Positions 28,882-38,402 of a DNA stretch of 64,000 nucleotides are shown one piece after another; position 1 is the stretch's first letter, and every line of letters begins with the position of its first letter. Location: NCBI RefSeq assembly GCF_021556615.1, contig NZ_JAKGGD010000002.1, forward strand, positions 124,001 through 188,000, read 5' to 3'. The notes below the pieces were generated by a model, which saw only the letters and a program-made list of their open reading frames with translations, searched no databases and was not told the origin of the DNA. A program made the translations under genes and the position numbers. Origin of the DNA: Paracoccus salsus. GTDB taxonomy: Bacteria > Pseudomonadota > Alphaproteobacteria > Rhodobacterales > Rhodobacteraceae.

Positions 28882-29400
28882 TCAGGCGACCGCCTTCTTG
28901 ATTGCCTCGACGAAATCATCGAGGTCACCGGGATTGCGGCTGGTAATCACCCCGCGATCCACCACCACGCTTTCATCGACCACGTCCGCGCCGGCATTGC
29001 CGATATCGGTGCGGATCGAGACATAGCTGGTCATCCTGCGGCCCTTTGCCAGCCCGGCTTCGATCAGCAACCACGGCGCGTGGCAGATCGCGGCAATCGG
29101 CCTGGCGGCCGAGGCAAAATCGCGGATCAGGCCGATGGCCTTTTCGTCATGGCGCAGCGTGTCCGGATTGATGACACCGCCCGGCAGCACCAGGGCGTCA
29201 TAATCGCTGGCCACGGCATCGCCGATGCTCACGCCGGCCTTGACCGACCTGCCCCAATCGGCCCTGTCCCAGGCGCGAACCTCGCCGACGAGCGGTGCCG
29301 CGATCTCGACCTCGTGGCCGGCGGCCTCGAGTTTTTCCAAGGGCACCAGCAACTCGGATTGTTCGTAACCGTCAGACGCCATGATCAATATCCTGGCCAT
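28882..29400 (-). CDS. PfpI/DJ-1 family protein
   Basis: 172 aa class-I glutamine-amidotransferase-like protein. Seen: ILIMASDGYEQSELLVPLEKL (with the conserved Glu), GADVVDESVVVDRGVITSRNP, and the nucleophile elbow AICHAPWLLIEAG with Cys near residue 105. Members act as deglycases, chaperones or proteases; the exact substrate cannot be told. Encoded alone between the pdh terminator and the RND genes. Confidence 0.9.
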   Translation of the reverse strand: MARILIMASDGYEQSELLVPLEKLEAAGHEVEIAAPLVGEVRAWDRADWGRSVKAGVSIGDAVASDYDALVLPGGVINPDTLRHDEKAIGLIRDFASAARPIAAICHAPWLLIEAGLAKGRRMTSYVSIRTDIGNAGADVVDESVVVDRGVITSRNPGDLDDFVEAIKKAVA

Positions 29401-29465
29401 GAGGGCCTCCTTTCAGGTCTGCGTTCGCCGACCCAATGCGGCGCGATGGGTCGGGGTTCCTCGGG

Positions 29466-32400
29466 CTATTCCGCCGGCAGCTTGCGGGCGCTGTTCAGCC
29501 CGACCCTGCGGCCGATCCAGCCAAAGACCCGGCTCTGCGACCCGTGCACGACCGAAAACAGAGAGGGCACGAACAGCAGCGACAGCACGGTCGACAGCAG
29601 CAGCCCCCCGATCACGGCAATCGCCATCGGCGCGCGGAATTCGCCGCCCTCGCCCACGGCCAGCGCCGACGGGACCATTCCCGCGCTCATCGCGATGGTG
29701 GTCATCACGATCGGGCGCGCACGCTTGTGGACGGCATCCAGGATCGCCTCGCGCTTGGGCGTGCCCGCCGCCATCGAGGTCAGCGCGAACTCGACCAGCA
29801 TGATCGAGTTCTTGGTCACGATCCCCATCAGCATCAGAAACCCGATCACCACCGCCATGCTGATCGAATTGCCGGTGACGAACAGCGCCAGGATCGCGCC
29901 TCCGATCGCCAGCGGAAGCGACAGCAGGATCGTGACCGGGGTCACGAAATTGTGGAACAGCAGCACCAGGACGACATAGACCAGCATGATCCCGGCCCCC
30001 ATGGCGGTGCCGAACGCGCCGAACACCTCGCCCATGATCTCGGCATCGCCCGCGGCCTGGATGCGCGTGCCGGGCGGCATCTCGATCCGGCCCTGCAATT
30101 CGGTCACCTCCGCGCTGACGGGACCAAGCAGTGCGCCATCCGCGAGATTGGCGCTGACCGTCGTCTGATACTGTCGGTCATAGCGTCCGATCTCGGTCGC
30201 GCCGGCCGACAGCCTGACATCGGCTACCGTCGCCAGCGGTATCTGCCCGGACGAGCTGGGCACCCGCAGGTTCTGGACCTGCATCAGATCGCTGCGCGCC
30301 GCTTCGTTCAGCCGCACGACGACGGGCAGCTGCTCATCGCCGGTGTTGAACTTGGCCAGATTCGCCTCGGTATCGCCCAGTGTCGCCACGCGCAGGGTCG
30401 TCGCGATCGCGCTGGCGGTCACGCCAAGCTGGGCCGCGATCTCGGGCTTGGGGCGGATCTGGATTTCAGGACGCTGCAGGCTGGCCGACGAGCTCACGCC
30501 CTCCAGCGAGGGCAGCCTTGCCATCTCGGCCACAAGCCGTTGCGCGGCCAGCGCCGCGCCTTTCTCGGTCTGGCCCAGGACGCTGATGGTCAGGTCGTTC
30601 TGACCGTTCTCGTTCTGGAAATTGATCCGCAGGTCCGGTGTCGCGGACAGCCGCTCCTTAAGCTCGGCCTCAAGCGCGAACTGCGACCGCTCGCGCGTGT
30701 CCTTTTTCCCGTAATTGATCATCACCCGTGCCGTGGTTACGTCCGATCCATCACCGTAGGCAAAGACCGACTGCACCTCGGGGACCTCCTTGATCTGCCG
30801 GGTCAGGCGGCGGGACGCGTCCTCGGTTTCCGAGATGGTCGAGCCGGGCGGAAGCTCCACCTTGATCTGGCTGCGCCCGACATCCGAGGCCGGGATGAAT
30901 TCGGTCGGCAGCAGCGTGGCCGAATAGATCGAGGCCGCGAACACGCCGACCCCCGCCAGCAGGGTCAATCCGCGATGCCGCATGGTCCAGCGCAGCACCG
31001 AGATCAGCCCGCGCATCACCAGCCCGTCGCGCGCCGCCTCGTCATGGGCTGCGCCACGCATGAGATAGGCCGCCATCATCGGCGTGATGATCCGTGCCAC
31101 CAGCAGCGAAAACAGAACCGATACCGCGACCGTCAGGCCGAACTGCTTGAAATACTGTCCCGGAATCCCGCCCATGAAACTGACCGGTGCGAACACCGCA
31201 ACGATCGAGAAGCTGATCGCGATGACCGTCAGGCCGATCTCGTTGGCCGCTTCCTCGCTGGCTTCATAGGGGGGCGAGCCCATGCCGATATGGCGCACGA
31301 TGTTCTCGATTTCCACGATGGCGTCATCGACCAGGATGCCGGTGACCAGCGTGATCCCGAGCAGGCTGATGCCGTTCAGCGTGAACCCCAGCCAGTGCAT
31401 GACGAAGAAGGTCGGGATGATGGACAATGGCAGCGCCACCGCCGCGATCAGCGTGGCGCGCCAGTTGCGCAGGAACAGGAAGACCACGATCACCGCCAGC
31501 GCCGCGCCTTCGTAAAGCGTTTCCATCGCGCTGTGATAGCTGGCGGCGGTATAGGTCGTGCTGTCGTCGATCAGGGTGATCCGCGTGTCAGGATAGCGCT
31601 GGCGAAGCTCTTCCAGCTTTTCCTTGGTGGCGTCGCCCGCCCCCAGGTCGGATTCACCCGATCCGCGATAGACGCCGAAAGCCACCACCGGCTGCGCGTC
31701 CAGCAGCGCGAAGACGCGTTCGTCGCTGGCCCCGTCGGACACCGCGCCAAGCTGGTCAAGGCGGATCGTGCGGCCGTTGCCGATGGCGATCGGGGTCGCT
31801 GCCAGCTGCGCCACCGTGTCGGCGGCCCCCAGCGTGCGGATCGAATACTCGGTGCCGGCCAGATCGCCACGGCCGCCGCCCATGTCGATGTTCTTGGCGC
31901 GCAGCTGGTCGGACACTCCGGCCGCCGTCGTCCCATGCGCCAGCAGCCGGTCGGGGTCCAGATCGACCCGGATCTGGCGTTCCGCGCCGCCGATCCGGGT
32001 GGTCTTGGCGACTCCGTCGACATTCGACAACTCCCGCCCGATGACGTCATCGACGAATTTCGACAATCCCTCGATGGACTGGGTCGGATCGCTGACCGCA
32101 TAGGTCAGGATCGGAAAGCCGGTCACGTCGACGCGCTGGACGATCGGCTCGCTGATGCTTTCGGGCAATTCTGCGCGCACGTTCGAGACCGCGTCCTTGA
32201 TGTCGTTGACGGCCCGGTCGCTGTCGGTTTCAAGCTGGAACTCGACGGTGATGCTGGCGCTGCTGTCGGTCGCCGTCGAAGTGATGTGGCGCACACCGGT
32301 GACCGAGGCGATGCTGTCCTCGACCGGCTGAATCACCTGGCCGATCAGCTCGGAGGGCGCCGCGCCGGGCTGGCTGATCGAGACGCTGACGATCGGCAGG

Positions 32401-32522
32401 TCGATATTCGGCATCGCCGTGACCGGCAGCCGCGAGAAACTGAACAACCCGACCACCAGCAGGACAAGGAACAGCGCGATCGGCGGAACCGGATGCCGGA
32501 TCGACCAGGTGGACATGTTCAT
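29466..32522 (-). CDS. RND-family efflux transporter, inner-membrane pump
   Basis: 1018 aa AcrB-like proton-driven pump with 12 membrane helices and two large periplasmic loops. The opening MNMSTWSIRHPVPPIALFLV, the proton-relay aspartates in TGILVDDAIVEIENIV (helix 4, ~residue 406), and the GxVxKNSIMLVEFA-type repeat in the second half are visible. ATG 32522 overlaps the stop of the adaptor gene (ATGA). No outer-membrane channel gene is adjacent, so a shared TolC-type partner is likely. Substrate unknown. Confidence 0.94.
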   Translation of the reverse strand: MNMSTWSIRHPVPPIALFLVLLVVGLFSFSRLPVTAMPNIDLPIVSVSISQPGAAPSELIGQVIQPVEDSIASVTGVRHITSTATDSSASITVEFQLETDSDRAVNDIKDAVSNVRAELPESISEPIVQRVDVTGFPILTYAVSDPTQSIEGLSKFVDDVIGRELSNVDGVAKTTRIGGAERQIRVDLDPDRLLAHGTTAAGVSDQLRAKNIDMGGGRGDLAGTEYSIRTLGAADTVAQLAATPIAIGNGRTIRLDQLGAVSDGASDERVFALLDAQPVVAFGVYRGSGESDLGAGDATKEKLEELRQRYPDTRITLIDDSTTYTAASYHSAMETLYEGAALAVIVVFLFLRNWRATLIAAVALPLSIIPTFFVMHWLGFTLNGISLLGITLVTGILVDDAIVEIENIVRHIGMGSPPYEASEEAANEIGLTVIAISFSIVAVFAPVSFMGGIPGQYFKQFGLTVAVSVLFSLLVARIITPMMAAYLMRGAAHDEAARDGLVMRGLISVLRWTMRHRGLTLLAGVGVFAASIYSATLLPTEFIPASDVGRSQIKVELPPGSTISETEDASRRLTRQIKEVPEVQSVFAYGDGSDVTTARVMINYGKKDTRERSQFALEAELKERLSATPDLRINFQNENGQNDLTISVLGQTEKGAALAAQRLVAEMARLPSLEGVSSSASLQRPEIQIRPKPEIAAQLGVTASAIATTLRVATLGDTEANLAKFNTGDEQLPVVVRLNEAARSDLMQVQNLRVPSSSGQIPLATVADVRLSAGATEIGRYDRQYQTTVSANLADGALLGPVSAEVTELQGRIEMPPGTRIQAAGDAEIMGEVFGAFGTAMGAGIMLVYVVLVLLFHNFVTPVTILLSLPLAIGGAILALFVTGNSISMAVVIGFLMLMGIVTKNSIMLVEFALTSMAAGTPKREAILDAVHKRARPIVMTTIAMSAGMVPSALAVGEGGEFRAPMAIAVIGGLLLSTVLSLLFVPSLFSVVHGSQSRVFGWIGRRVGLNSARKLPAE

Positions 32523-33769
32523 GGCTGGCCAGTCCCGTCGGCGTTCCGGTCCACGCTGGCGGTTTCGTTCGGGGCTGCGTTGCGGTCCAGCGCACCCGCT
32601 GGCTGGCCATCTGTCGGCGCAGGGCTGACCGCGCGCACCTGGTCGCCATCGCGAAAGAACGCTCCCGACCGCGCCATGACGATCTCGCCGTCGGCCAGGC
32701 CATCGACGATCTCGCGCCGGTCCTGCCACAGAAGACCGGCCTTGACCTTGCGACTGCCGACACGGCCCTCGCGGACAACCTGGACGCGGTCGCCCGAGGC
32801 ATCCGACAGCACCGCCGAGGCCGGCACCGTGACCGCGTCGCGGCGGGCGGTTATGACCCAACCGCTTGCGAAAGTGCCGATCCGCAGGCCCGGCCGGGGC
32901 TGCAAGGCGATCCGCATCAGTCCCAGACGGGTGACCGGATCGACCGAGGCGGGCACAAGCCGGACCTCGCCCTCGACCTGACCCAGGCCGGCGACGGTCA
33001 TTTCGGCTGGATCGCCCACCGAAACATCGCCAAGCGCCGTTTCGATCACCTCTGCCTCCATCTCGATCGCGCCATCGGCGATCAGCGTGAACAGCGGTTC
33101 CACCGACCCTCCGGACAATGCGCCAAGTTCGGCGTTGCGTGCCACGACGATCCCCGCCACGGGCGCGACGATGCGCGCACGGTCCATGTTCAGCCGGGCG
33201 ATCCGCCGCGCCGCGTCGGCCTGTGCCAACGCGGCCTGAGCCACCGCGAGACCGTCAACCGCCGACGCGGCGGCTGCGCGCGCACTGGCCTCGGCCGCGA
33301 CCGCCTGATCCAGCGCCGCCTGCGAGGCGTTTCCACCCTGCTGCAGCCGCCGCGCCCGCTCCAGCGCCGTCACGGCCTGCGTCAGCGACGCCTGGGCGCT
33401 CTCGATATTGCTGCGGGCCTGTCCGACGCCGGCCTCGGCGCGCTGGTATTCGGCCTCGGCCTGGGCCAGCTGCGCGGACAGCGTCTCGGTGGCAAGCTGC
33501 GCCAGCACCGCACCCTTTGCGACGACATCCCCGGTTTCCGCGTCGATCCGCCTGATTTCGAGCCCGGTGACCTGCGGGAAGACCAGAACCTGCTGCCGGG
33601 CGACCAGGGTTCCCGACACCGGCACGCGCGCCTGCACCGGCGTGATCGCGGCAGCCGCCACGGTGACCGATGGCACCGTGCGTTCGGCCGTCGCGCCCTG
33701 AACCTCGTCGGCTGCGACGGGCGCAGCCAGCAGCAAGGCGGTCAACAGGCTGATGAACACATGTCGCAT
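32519..33769 (-). CDS. RND efflux periplasmic adaptor (HlyD/AcrA-like)
   Basis: 416 aa membrane fusion protein. Signal peptide ~20 residues (ISLLTALLLAAPVAA), barrel/lipoyl half-motif VPVSGTLVARQQVLVFPQV, a long alpha-helical hairpin rich in Ala/Gln (residues ~95-200), then the second lipoyl half (ARIVAPVAGIVVARNAELG). The start at 33769 is the ATG just before the signal peptide. First gene of the two-gene efflux operon. Confidence 0.92.
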   Translation of the reverse strand: MRHVFISLLTALLLAAPVAADEVQGATAERTVPSVTVAAAAITPVQARVPVSGTLVARQQVLVFPQVTGLEIRRIDAETGDVVAKGAVLAQLATETLSAQLAQAEAEYQRAEAGVGQARSNIESAQASLTQAVTALERARRLQQGGNASQAALDQAVAAEASARAAAASAVDGLAVAQAALAQADAARRIARLNMDRARIVAPVAGIVVARNAELGALSGGSVEPLFTLIADGAIEMEAEVIETALGDVSVGDPAEMTVAGLGQVEGEVRLVPASVDPVTRLGLMRIALQPRPGLRIGTFASGWVITARRDAVTVPASAVLSDASGDRVQVVREGRVGSRKVKAGLLWQDRREIVDGLADGEIVMARSGAFFRDGDQVRAVSPAPTDGQPAGALDRNAAPNETASVDRNADGTGQP

Positions 33770-33967
33770 CGGAACTTTCTCTGGCCTGCACGGGCCGTGC
33801 CAGATAATCCGGCTCGCCCGCATCCCGTCAATGTCGAACGCCACGAGATGCGCCGCGCTGTCACCCGAACGTGACCGGAATGGGCAAGCGATGCCGGACC
33901 GCTGGCCTTCCGCGCAGTTAAGCAGTTCGCTTTGGATTTTCCAGAGGCACAGGGTCGCACGAACCCG

Positions 33968-34738
33968 TCAGAAGCTGACCGTCACGCCCGGCAGGTTCAG
34001 TTCGCTTACCAGTTCGCGCAATTCCTGCCGCGCCGCGACATTCGACATCGACAGCTGTTCGGTGCCGATATCCTTCAGATCCAGAAGCGTCAGACCGCGA
34101 GGAAACAGCTCGCGGAAGATCACCCGCTCCGAGAAACCCGGCGCGACCCGGAACCCGATCCGTTTGGACAGCGTCGTCAGCGCGCCGCCGACCTTGCGCT
34201 TGTTGTGCATGGCCTGCGTGCCCAGCCGGTTGCGGATCACCAGCCAGTCGATCGGGCCCGCCCCGGCCTCGGCCCGCATCTGCCGCGCGGCCCAGACCAT
34301 CTCGGCATAGATCGACGGACCCAGCACCTTGCCCTCGGGCGACATCCGCGCGAGCAGGTCGAAATCGATGAAACTGTCGTTCATCGGCGTGACCAGCGTG
34401 TCGGCCACGCTATGGGCCATCTGGCTCAGCTGCGTGTGCGATCCGGGACAGTCCAGCAGGATGAAATCGCAGTTGGCCTCCAGTTCGGCCAGCGCGGCGC
34501 TCAGCGGATCGCTGCCCTTCCCGAGATGGGCGATGACCGGCATCGGAAGGTCCAGTCCCGCGCGCGCGGCAAACGCGGCGCGGTTCTCGAGATAGCGCCC
34601 GAAGCTGCGCTGGCGCACATCCAGATCCAGCCCGCCGACACGATGGCCCATCCGGGCCAGCGCGGTGGTCAGGTGCATCGAGGTCGTGGACTTGCCCGAG
34701 CCGCCCTTCTCATTGCCCACAACGATGATATGCGCCAA
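33968..34738 (-). CDS. mipZ: Division-plane positioning ATPase MipZ
   Basis: 256 aa ParA-like ATPase that forms a gradient from the ParB-bound origin and blocks FtsZ assembly away from midcell. Deviant Walker A GNEKGGSGKSTTSMHL (residues ~7-22), GLDLDVRQRSFGRYLENR, DFILLDCPGSHTQLSQMAHS and VIRNRLGTQAMHNKR match MipZ. No ATG is present at the family start; TTG at 34738 gives (M)AHIIVVGNEKGG and has AAGGGGCAGG upstream. The open frame extends far upstream but without homology. Confidence 0.93.
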   Translation of the reverse strand: MAHIIVVGNEKGGSGKSTTSMHLTTALARMGHRVGGLDLDVRQRSFGRYLENRAAFAARAGLDLPMPVIAHLGKGSDPLSAALAELEANCDFILLDCPGSHTQLSQMAHSVADTLVTPMNDSFIDFDLLARMSPEGKVLGPSIYAEMVWAARQMRAEAGAGPIDWLVIRNRLGTQAMHNKRKVGGALTTLSKRIGFRVAPGFSERVIFRELFPRGLTLLDLKDIGTEQLSMSNVAARQELRELVSELNLPGVTVSF

Positions 34739-34836
34739 TGCCTGCCCCTTGCACGTCCTGCCTGGCCGGGACCCTAGCGAGGCCGTGAGGCGAAGAAAAG
34801 CAGGCCAGCGCAAAGAAGCGCGCAAGTTGTGCCGGC

Positions 34837-35745
34837 CTAGCGATCCACCTGCAACAGTAGCGCCAGCGCGGCCAGCGTCGCGACGATTCCGGGCAGCACG
34901 ATCGCCCCGGGCAGGGCCTGTCCCAGCAGGGCTTCGAGGGCGATCACCCAGACCGGGGTCAGATAGGTATAGGCCATCACCTTCGCCGCCGGCAGCCGCA
35001 ACGAGGCGAACTGCACCAGAACGAAGGTCACCGCGCTGGCGAAGACCGCGATATAGATCAGCGTGATCCAGACGATCGCCGGCAGATGCGCCCAATCGGT
35101 CGCCCGGATCGCAGGCGCTCCCCACAACATCAGCAAGACCGCGCCGGCGACAAGCGTGCCGAAGGTGAAGATCAGCGGGCTTTCGCCGCGATTGAGCTTG
35201 CGGACCATCGGGATATACAGCGCATGGGCGGCGCAACCCGCCAGATAGATCAGCTCGCCGCGCCCGATCTGCAGCCGCGCCATCGCCACCAGATCGCCGC
35301 GAAAGATCACCCACAGCGCCCCGGCGGCCCCCAGCATCAGCGCCGCGGCGATCTGCCCGGTCATCCGCTGCCGCATCAGCAGCCAGCCGAAGCCCGCCGC
35401 CATCAGCGGCGTCAGCGTGAAGACAGCCGCGGCCGATACGGGCGCAGCGGTCTTCAGCCCCTCGAACATCAGCACGAAGTAGCTGGCGAAGACCCCGCCC
35501 AGCAAAAGATAGCGCCAGGGCGCGCGGAACATCGCCGCGGGGATACCCCTTCCTGCCAGGGCCACGCCTCCGATCACGCCGGACGCAATCACGAAGCGCG
35601 CCGCACTGATCGCGGCCGGATCGATCAGGTTCGCGGCGCGCGATCCCAGCGAGAACGATCCCGCGACCAGCCCCGAAAACAGCAGCATCGCGGCATGGCC
35701 GCGCAGCGCCTCGTGCCGCTCGATCCGCGTGCCCGCCACGGTCAT
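34837..35745 (-). CDS. EamA/DMT family transporter
   Basis: 302 aa with ten hydrophobic segments in two EamA repeats (e.g. AAMLLFSGLVAGSFSLGSRA and ELIYLAGCAAHALYIPMVRK). Drug/metabolite-type permease; substrate unknown. It follows the second EamA gene on the same strand after a 30-bp spacer that contains a 17-bp tandem duplication. Confidence 0.88.
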   Translation of the reverse strand: MTVAGTRIERHEALRGHAAMLLFSGLVAGSFSLGSRAANLIDPAAISAARFVIASGVIGGVALAGRGIPAAMFRAPWRYLLLGGVFASYFVLMFEGLKTAAPVSAAAVFTLTPLMAAGFGWLLMRQRMTGQIAAALMLGAAGALWVIFRGDLVAMARLQIGRGELIYLAGCAAHALYIPMVRKLNRGESPLIFTFGTLVAGAVLLMLWGAPAIRATDWAHLPAIVWITLIYIAVFASAVTFVLVQFASLRLPAAKVMAYTYLTPVWVIALEALLGQALPGAIVLPGIVATLAALALLLQVDR

Positions 35746-35776
35746 CGCGCCATCCGCGTCATCGCGCCATCCGCGT
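35743..35776. repeat. 17-bp tandem duplication between two EamA genes
   Basis: The unit CATCGCGCCATCCGCGT occurs twice head to tail (35743-35759 and 35760-35776) and a third partial CATCG follows. It spans from the start codon of one EamA gene to the stop of the other. A recent slip duplication that separated two formerly overlapping genes is the simplest reading. Confidence 0.85.
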
Positions 35777-36720
35777 CATCGGGCGGCCCGCAACAGCCGG
35801 CCGTCGATCAGCGCCAGCCCGGCCGCGATCAGTGCCATGCCCAGAAGAGGTGCCAGCCCCAGCGTTTCGCCCAGGAACATCCAGCCCAGCAGGATCGCCG
35901 AAACCGGCACAAGAAAGGTGACCAGCGAGATATTCGTCGCGCCGGACCGGCCCAGCACGCGGAAATAAAGAACATAGGCCAGCCCGGTGCAGACCACGCC
36001 CAGCACGATCACAGCCTGCCAGACATGCGTCGGGACATCGGTGCCCGGGATTCCGTCCATGGCCAGAGCCAGCGGCACCAGCACGACGCTGGACCCGCTG
36101 ACCATGCCCGCCGCCGTCACCACCGGGTCAACGCCCATGCGCTGGAACCTGCGCCCGAACGTGTTGGCAAAGGCATAGGAAATCGCTGCGCCCAGTATCG
36201 CCAGCTGCGGCCAGATCGCGTGCCCCAACCCGGCCAGCGTGTCCAGCCCGATCATCACGGCGACCCCGCCAAGGCCCAGGGCCACGCCGGTCAGCTTGCG
36301 CAGGCTGGCCCGTTCGTCGCTGAGCAGGGCGGCAGTGACCAGAACCGTCCACAGCGGCGTGGTCGCGTTCAGGATCGAGGCCAGGCCCGCCGGAATCGCG
36401 GTCTGTGCCCAGACGATCAGCCCGAATGGAATGGCGTTGTTCAGCATCCCCATGCCCAGAAAGGCCAGCCATACCGATGGCATGCGCGGCACCGCCCGCC
36501 CGGTCGCGGCGACGATCACCCACAGGACAAGCGCCGCGATCGACACCCTTGCCGCCACGATGGTCAGCACCGGAAGCCCGGTGACGGCGATCGCGATCAG
36601 GAAGAACGACCCACCCCACAACAGCGACAGCAGCACGAGCTGCGCCCAGTCGCCCGCCTCCATCCGGGCCGCGATGGTTGACGCCGGGCCCGGCGCAAGC
36701 GGCGACCGGGCCGGCTTCAC
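35776..36720 (-). CDS. EamA/DMT family transporter
   Basis: 314 aa, ten hydrophobic segments; family motifs include LLWGGSFFLIAIAV near the N-terminus and LASILNATTPLWTVLVTAALLSDE at the end of the first repeat. GTG 36720 overlaps the stop of the preceding AhpD-like gene by 4 bp, suggesting coupling; ATG 36663 is the alternative and removes a basic 19-residue leader. Substrate unknown. Only distantly similar to its EamA neighbour. Confidence 0.86.
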   Translation of the reverse strand: MKPARSPLAPGPASTIAARMEAGDWAQLVLLSLLWGGSFFLIAIAVTGLPVLTIVAARVSIAALVLWVIVAATGRAVPRMPSVWLAFLGMGMLNNAIPFGLIVWAQTAIPAGLASILNATTPLWTVLVTAALLSDERASLRKLTGVALGLGGVAVMIGLDTLAGLGHAIWPQLAILGAAISYAFANTFGRRFQRMGVDPVVTAAGMVSGSSVVLVPLALAMDGIPGTDVPTHVWQAVIVLGVVCTGLAYVLYFRVLGRSGATNISLVTFLVPVSAILLGWMFLGETLGLAPLLGMALIAAGLALIDGRLLRAAR

Positions 36721-37292
36721 GCACGTCCCAGCAGGTAGAACTCGTCGTTTGGTCGGATATCTCCGGCGTTCACGAGTCGGTTGGACATGCCAAAGAACGC
36801 GGCGATCGCGCCGATGTCCCAGACCTCGTCCGGCGTGAAGCCGGCCTTGTGCAGCGCGTCGTGATCGCTGTCGTCGATCTGCTGGGCGTTCAGCGCGACT
36901 TTCTCGGCATAGGCCAGCATGGCCCGTTCCCGCCCCGACAGATCGGCCTTGCGCCAGTTCACCGCCACCTGATCCGCGATCAGCGGGTTGCGGGCCCGGA
37001 TGCGCAGGATCGCGCCATGCGCCACGACGCAATACTGGCACTGGTTCAGGCCGCTGGTGGCGACCACGATCAATTCGCGTTCGGCCTTGGACAGCCCCGC
37101 GTCCTTGTCCATCAGCGCATCGTGATAGGCGAAGAAGGCGCGGAACTCGGCCGGCCGGTGCGCCAGCGCCAGAAAGACATTCGGAACGAAACCCGACTTT
37201 TCGGCCACCGCCTCGATGGCCTGACGGATATCGTCGGGCAGAGAGGCGAGGTCGGGAACCGGAAAGCGGCTGATCGGATGGGTGTCTGTCAT
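36717..37292 (-). CDS. AhpD-like carboxymuconolactone decarboxylase family protein
   Basis: 191 aa. The redox-active CxxC with downstream His is visible as CQYCVVAHGA (residues ~86-95), as in AhpD-type alkylhydroperoxidases; KSGFVPNVFLALAHRPAEFRA is typical of the 'peroxidase-related' subgroup. A strong AAGGAGG precedes ATG 37292. It is translationally coupled to the EamA gene. Likely a peroxide-detoxifying or related redox enzyme; no partner reductase is nearby. Confidence 0.88.
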   Translation of the reverse strand: MTDTHPISRFPVPDLASLPDDIRQAIEAVAEKSGFVPNVFLALAHRPAEFRAFFAYHDALMDKDAGLSKAERELIVVATSGLNQCQYCVVAHGAILRIRARNPLIADQVAVNWRKADLSGRERAMLAYAEKVALNAQQIDDSDHDALHKAGFTPDEVWDIGAIAAFFGMSNRLVNAGDIRPNDEFYLLGRA

Positions 37293-37440
37293 GGAATCCT
37301 CCTTGAGCAACATTCTGGTGCAAGCCGCCGGCTGATGGAAGCCGCCGAACGACCGCAACATGGCATCCGCGCGGCCATCGCGGGCGCCCGCATCGGGCGA
37401 CACATTCCGCCCGTGTGGCGCAAGGGCGCGCCTTGATGGG

Positions 37441-38298
37441 TCACAGGGCGCGCGTGTCGCTCCCGCGCAGCGCCGCCAGCGCCGCCTGCACCTTGGGCGT
37501 GCGGTGCAGATCGACATGGGTCACCAGCCACAGCCGCGAATCCCATTCGGGCAGGCACATCACCTCGACCAGCCCCTTGGCCCGGTCGGGCGCCAGCATT
37601 CCGATCGCCAGCCCGGCCCGGATCACCGCTTCGCGCGCCTCGGGGTCATTGCTGATCATCACCAGATTGGCCGCTGGAACCCGCTCGGTCAGCCAGCGCA
37701 TCACCGGCGATCCCTTCGCCTCTGGTCCGGGCAGCGCGAACAGATGCGCCGCGATGTCGGTGACCGGACCGTGCGCGTCCAGATAGGCCCGCGCCGCGAA
37801 CAGTGATTGCCGTGCCGTGCCCATCGGGCGGATCACATAGTCCGGCTCGGTCGGCCGTGCGCCGGCTCGGATCGCCACATGCGCCTCGCCCGCGTCCAGC
37901 CGGAACAGGCGGGCATCGGTGACGTAGCGCAGCCGCAGCCCCGGATGAAGGCGCATCAGGCCGATCAGCGCTGGCATGACCATGCCCGCAAACTGCGGCA
38001 GCGAGGTGATGACCAGATCGCCCTCGATCCGATCGCCCGCTCCGGCGATCTGCGCGGCCATCTGCGCGAATCGTTCATCGGCCTCGGTCGCCGCCTTCAG
38101 CAGCGCATGGCCGGCATCGGTCAGGGCGTAGCCGCGCGGGTGGCGCTGGAAAAGGCGGCTTTGCAACTGCGCCTCCAGCGCGTCGATCCGGCGGATCACC
38201 GTCGCGTGGTGGACGCCCAGTGCCTCGGCCGCCGCGCTGACGGTGCCGGTTCGTGCGACCGCAAGCGCCACCCGTATATCGTCCCAGTTGCCGACCAT
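37441..38298 (-). CDS. LysR-family transcriptional regulator
   Basis: 285 aa. N-terminal winged helix-turn-helix (ALAVARTGTVSAAAEALGVH, then ATVIRRIDALEAQL), followed by a LysR substrate-binding domain. ATG 38298 has GGGGA at a good distance; ATG 38307 is possible. Divergent from azoR with a 104-bp spacer, so it most likely controls that gene and itself. Confidence 0.92.
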   Translation of the reverse strand: MVGNWDDIRVALAVARTGTVSAAAEALGVHHATVIRRIDALEAQLQSRLFQRHPRGYALTDAGHALLKAATEADERFAQMAAQIAGAGDRIEGDLVITSLPQFAGMVMPALIGLMRLHPGLRLRYVTDARLFRLDAGEAHVAIRAGARPTEPDYVIRPMGTARQSLFAARAYLDAHGPVTDIAAHLFALPGPEAKGSPVMRWLTERVPAANLVMISNDPEAREAVIRAGLAIGMLAPDRAKGLVEVMCLPEWDSRLWLVTHVDLHRTPKVQAALAALRGSDTRAL

Positions 38299-38402
38299 AA
38301 TGTGCATCCCCGCACAGACCATGCGCGTTTATCGCCCTTTCGTTCACAATTGCAAAGTCATAGATGCGACCGTGACGAACACCCCCGCAAAGGACGAACG
38401 AG

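Noticed and set aside
29436..32981. 1181-codon open frame on the plus strand across the RND pump
   Set aside because: Shadow of the pump gene; rich in Arg, Asp, Gln and His, with no recognisable motif and no ribosome-binding site.
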